In this document: positions 27,165 through 30,029 of the stretch, in pieces
How the letters are laid out: each line of letters starts with the position of its first letter
Position numbering within the stretch: the stretch's first letter is position 1
NCBI GenBank assembly: GCA_023416585.1
Contig: JAEZHM010000026.1
Span: 1-30,029, forward strand
Source of the DNA: Bacillota bacterium
GTDB lineage: Bacteria; Bacillota; Clostridia; Christensenellales; Aristaeellaceae
Reading direction: 5' to 3'
Length of the DNA: 30,029 nucleotides
The notes under the pieces: model-generated
What the model was told of the DNA's origin: nothing
Seen by the model: only the letters and a program-made list of their open reading frames with translations
Databases searched by the model: none
Made by a program: the position numbers and the translations under genes

Positions 27165-30029
27165 TTGTTTAAAGAATTTGGGTATTCCCTCATGATAGAC
27201 GAGGATAACTTAGTTGTAAGAGATCATATCGTACATGGTGCTAAAGTAATGCCGGGAATTGTTTTATTAGATTTGTGTATTAAAGTATTGCTGTCTGAAA
27301 ACATTGATTACAAAACAATAGAATTCCGAAATATTCTCTTTAAAACACCAATTGAACTCTTATCATGTAAAAAAAGAGAATTAATCATCAGTCTAAAAAA
27401 TGTTGAGCAAAAAAGCTTTATTACAGGTAAAAGTCGTATTGTCGAAATAGAGCAAAATAATACAGAAGAGTTAGTGGAACATTTTGAATGTGAAATTTGC
27501 GAGGCATCTCCAGCTGCCGGTGAGCAGATAAATATATCAGAAGAACTGGTTAAATCAGCCGAGTATATTCAGGATATGGATGAAGCATATAAGTTTGTGA
27601 GAAATGTTGGAATCACTCATAAATCTTTTATGAAGGCGGAGGGAAAAGTTTATTGTTTTAAAGATAAAATAATTACTCATAGCAAACTGAGTCAGGAAGC
27701 AGATCAATATAAGGACGGTTTTTTTCATCAGCCTTCAATTATGGACTCCTCAACAATAATACCATATTTATGTATTAGAGATAAGAAAATAAGTGAAGTT
27801 GAAAATAAAGCTTTTATACCGATACATATTGAAAAATTCAGGGCATTTAAACCTCTTTATAGTGAAGCATATGTTTATATTGAAAATAAAGATGTATCTG
27901 TAGCGAATAGCGGTGATATTACAAATGCCAGCTGGAAAATATTTGATGAACATGGTCAATTAGCTGCTGATGTTGAAAGATTGTCTTCAAAGCAAATTCG
28001 AGAAGTAGGTATGGCGACAAAACAGGTTACTTGCGCCGACGAGATAAGTCCTGATGAGCTGCAAGAACCGGTGCTAGGTTTTGAAAAATTATCATTAACG
28101 GAGAATAGTGTTGAAAAATATATCATTGAAAAAATAGAAGATTTAAAAAGAATTAGTATACGAGAATCAGATTTAGAAGAAGGCTTTTATGAACTGGGAC
28201 TTGATTCAAGAGATCTTATTTCAGTAGTTAAAAATATTGAAAATCAAATAAATATACAGTTGTACCCTACAATTATGTTTGAATACTCAAATATAAATGA
28301 TTTAAGTGAATATTTGAAGGGCCAGTTCAGTGAACAGTTTAACACATATTTTACACAGAATCATACCCCACTATCTAAGCAAAAGAGTGAAAATGTAAAA
28401 GCAGCAGCGGATATAATAAATAATGAGAATGTGATTTTTGAAGCATATTGGAAGGAAGCTATTGAAGAAAAGGAACAAAGTGAGGAATATAGTACTGCTT
28501 TAACTATAATTTTCACAAATGACACAGTGGTTTACAAGAATGCTAAAGAACAGCTTAGAAATGTAGTACATATATGTTCAGATAAAATTTATAAGGAGAT
28601 TGACGATAGCAATAGCTATTATATAAATCCTCTGAATAAGGAAGAAATAGATCAATTATTTTCAAAGATAGTACCTGGAAATGCAAATGTTAATGTGGTC
28701 AACATGTTTGATTTTAATTGTTTAAATGAGCTTGTTTCTAATTACTCGGAGCAAGTAGTGTACATTTTTAATGCATTATTTTGTCAAGGCTTGATTAAGT
28801 TCGTTGATGCTAATGGCAAAATCAGAATTTTTAACCTTGCATTTCACGATAACATAAATAATTGCTATACTTCGGCATTGGCTGGTTTTTATAAGTGTTT
28901 GACAGCAGAAAAAACAAGGGTTACTTCAAGCATTATTACATTAGAATATGATAAAAAACTATATAGTAGTCAACTTGTATGGAAGCTTATAGTTAATGAA
29001 TTTTCTAAACAGAATTTACCGGTAAATGAAATAAAGTATAAGGATTATGTGAGATATGTCAAAGAATTGTGTTTGATGGAATATGAGGAGAGCACTAATG
29101 TCCTTATTAAAGACAATGGAACATATATTATCACCGGCGGTATGGGTGCAATTGGAAAAAGCTTGGTAACCGGAATATATAAGCAATATGCATGTAATAT
29201 CATCTTACTTGGAAGAAGCAGTATAACAAATGAAATGAAGATATGGCTTCAAAGGGTTAATAGTGGTAAAGCAAAAGTGGTGTACCATAGTGCAGATATA
29301 TGTAATAAACAAGCCGTTGATAAGGAAATCCGATGGGCATTGGCGGAGCATGGAAAGATAAATGGTATTATACATGCAGCAGGTTACATACAAGATGCTA
29401 TTATCATGTCCAAAAAGGTTTCAGCTCAAGAAGAGGAACTGGCTATTACTACTAAAGTAGCCGGTATCAATAATATAGATAGTGCAATTGGTGAAGAAAA
29501 AATTGATTATATGATATTGTTTTCTTCAATATCCGCTATTTTTGGAAATTTGGGTCAGTCAAATTATGCTTATGGTAATTCGTATATGGATAACTTTTCA
29601 TATATTAGAAATGAGTTGGCTGATAAGAAGCTGAGGTACGGAAGAACAATTTCCATTAATTGGCCATTATGGGAACTAGATGGAATGGATGTAGGATATG
29701 ATTACCAGCACATTTTTAATGCAACCGGTATACAAAAGATGAATCACAATAATGGTATTGATTTATTGATGTGTGCAAATTATGATAATTCATCACAGCT
29801 AATTATGTTAAATGGGGTGAAATCAAAAATCAATTCTTTTATGACAAAACACTATAAGGTAACAGAGAAAAATGATATGCAAAAGAGAAAGAGCATGTCA
29901 GAATCATATTCACAGTTAAAAGATATTGCCATTATTGGGATAGGCGGTCAATTTCCGATGGCAGCTAATGTAATGGAGCTGTGGGAAAATATAAAGAATG
30001 GAAAAGACTGTATTCAGACAGTGCCGGAA
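27165..30029 (+). CDS. Trans-AT polyketide synthase P4: DH-ACP-KR-KS6 (3' truncated by window edge)
   Basis: An open frame of 955 codons from TTG to the window end. Residues about 1-290 form a hot-dog DH: His21 in HIVHGAKVMP (HxxxGxxxxP) and Asp194, but the usual Gln or His four residues on is Ile198. ACP follows (Ser348 in LGLDS), then KR (about 430-890) with TGGMGAIG (from 656), Lys in TTKVAG, FSSIS and Tyr801/Asn805 in YAYGN. About 25 residues later a new KS opens at about 919 (DIAIIGIGGQFP) and is cut by the window. The ACP lies between DH and KR, and no ACP stands between KR and KS6. P4 completes module 5, whose KS is at the end of P3. Unlike P2 and P3 it has no docking-like helix at its start. 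The ATP-free, malonyl-loaded logic is that of a trans-AT system. Confidence 0.9.
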   Translation, partial: MFKEFGYSLMIDEDNLVVRDHIVHGAKVMPGIVLLDLCIKVLLSENIDYKTIEFRNILFKTPIELLSCKKRELIISLKNVEQKSFITGKSRIVEIEQNNTEELVEHFECEICEASPAAGEQINISEELVKSAEYIQDMDEAYKFVRNVGITHKSFMKAEGKVYCFKDKIITHSKLSQEADQYKDGFFHQPSIMDSSTIIPYLCIRDKKISEVENKAFIPIHIEKFRAFKPLYSEAYVYIENKDVSVANSGDITNASWKIFDEHGQLAADVERLSSKQIREVGMATKQVTCADEISPDELQEPVLGFEKLSLTENSVEKYIIEKIEDLKRISIRESDLEEGFYELGLDSRDLISVVKNIENQINIQLYPTIMFEYSNINDLSEYLKGQFSEQFNTYFTQNHTPLSKQKSENVKAAADIINNENVIFEAYWKEAIEEKEQSEEYSTALTIIFTNDTVVYKNAKEQLRNVVHICSDKIYKEIDDSNSYYINPLNKEEIDQLFSKIVPGNANVNVVNMFDFNCLNELVSNYSEQVVYIFNALFCQGLIKFVDANGKIRIFNLAFHDNINNCYTSALAGFYKCLTAEKTRVTSSIITLEYDKKLYSSQLVWKLIVNEFSKQNLPVNEIKYKDYVRYVKELCLMEYEESTNVLIKDNGTYIITGGMGAIGKSLVTGIYKQYACNIILLGRSSITNEMKIWLQRVNSGKAKVVYHSADICNKQAVDKEIRWALAEHGKINGIIHAAGYIQDAIIMSKKVSAQEEELAITTKVAGINNIDSAIGEEKIDYMILFSSISAIFGNLGQSNYAYGNSYMDNFSYIRNELADKKLRYGRTISINWPLWELDGMDVGYDYQHIFNATGIQKMNHNNGIDLLMCANYDNSSQLIMLNGVKSKINSFMTKHYKVTEKNDMQKRKSMSESYSQLKDIAIIGIGGQFPMAANVMELWENIKNGKDCIQTVPE

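Noticed and set aside
1..30029. RNA genes, CRISPR arrays, insertion sequences or attachment sites
   Set aside because: No tRNA-like or rRNA-like sequence, spaced repeats, transposase frame or terminal inverted repeats were seen; nearly all bases are coding on one strand.

Overview
The window is an AT-rich, one-directional stretch of a trans-acyltransferase (trans-AT) modular polyketide synthase cluster. The low GC content, strong GGAGG-type ribosome binding sites and ATGA gene overlaps point to a Bacillota host, most likely a Clostridia-type anaerobe; the sequence alone does not give a species. All genes lie on the + strand and are packed tightly, with overlaps or gaps under about 50 bases, so they look like one operon running in from the left edge and out past the right edge. 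I saw no convincing promoter, terminator, RNA gene, CRISPR array or mobile element, and no gene-free stretch over 300 bases.

The left part (1-4833) holds accessory and trans-acting enzymes: the C-terminal half of an alpha/beta hydrolase, a CrtI/phytoene-desaturase-like FAD oxidoreductase, a metallo-beta-lactamase-fold hydrolase of the kind found in bacillaene-type clusters (PksB-like), and a PksE-like fusion of a malonyl acyltransferase with a PfaD-type FMN enoyl reductase. Next (4880-8132) come an ABC ATPase and two MacB/LolCE-type permeases, probably an exporter or self-protection pump for the product.

From 8176 to the right edge lie four giant PKS polypeptides that lack functional cis-AT domains. 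Order: P1 = KS1 - degenerate AT-like region - KR - ACP - KS2 - DH; P2 = KR - ACP - KS3 - DH; P3 = KR - ACP - KS4 - KR - ACP - KS5, interrupted by a frameshift inside KS4; P4 = DH - ACP - KR - KS6, running off the end. Modules are split repeatedly between proteins (DH//KR twice, KS//DH once). Matching short helical motifs at the P1/P2 and P2/P3 ends probably act as docking elements. The AT-ER protein would load malonyl units onto every ACP and could reduce selected enoyl intermediates in trans.

Reading the modules in order predicts a beta-hydroxy unit, then two consecutive olefins (a diene), a hydroxyl, then a further olefin or hydroxyl. No HMG-synthase branching cassette, methyltransferase, NRPS module or thioesterase is visible. 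The most notable points are the KS4 frameshift, the vestigial AT-like insert and atypical active site in the first KS module, and the DH-ACP-KR order with an unusual DH in P4.
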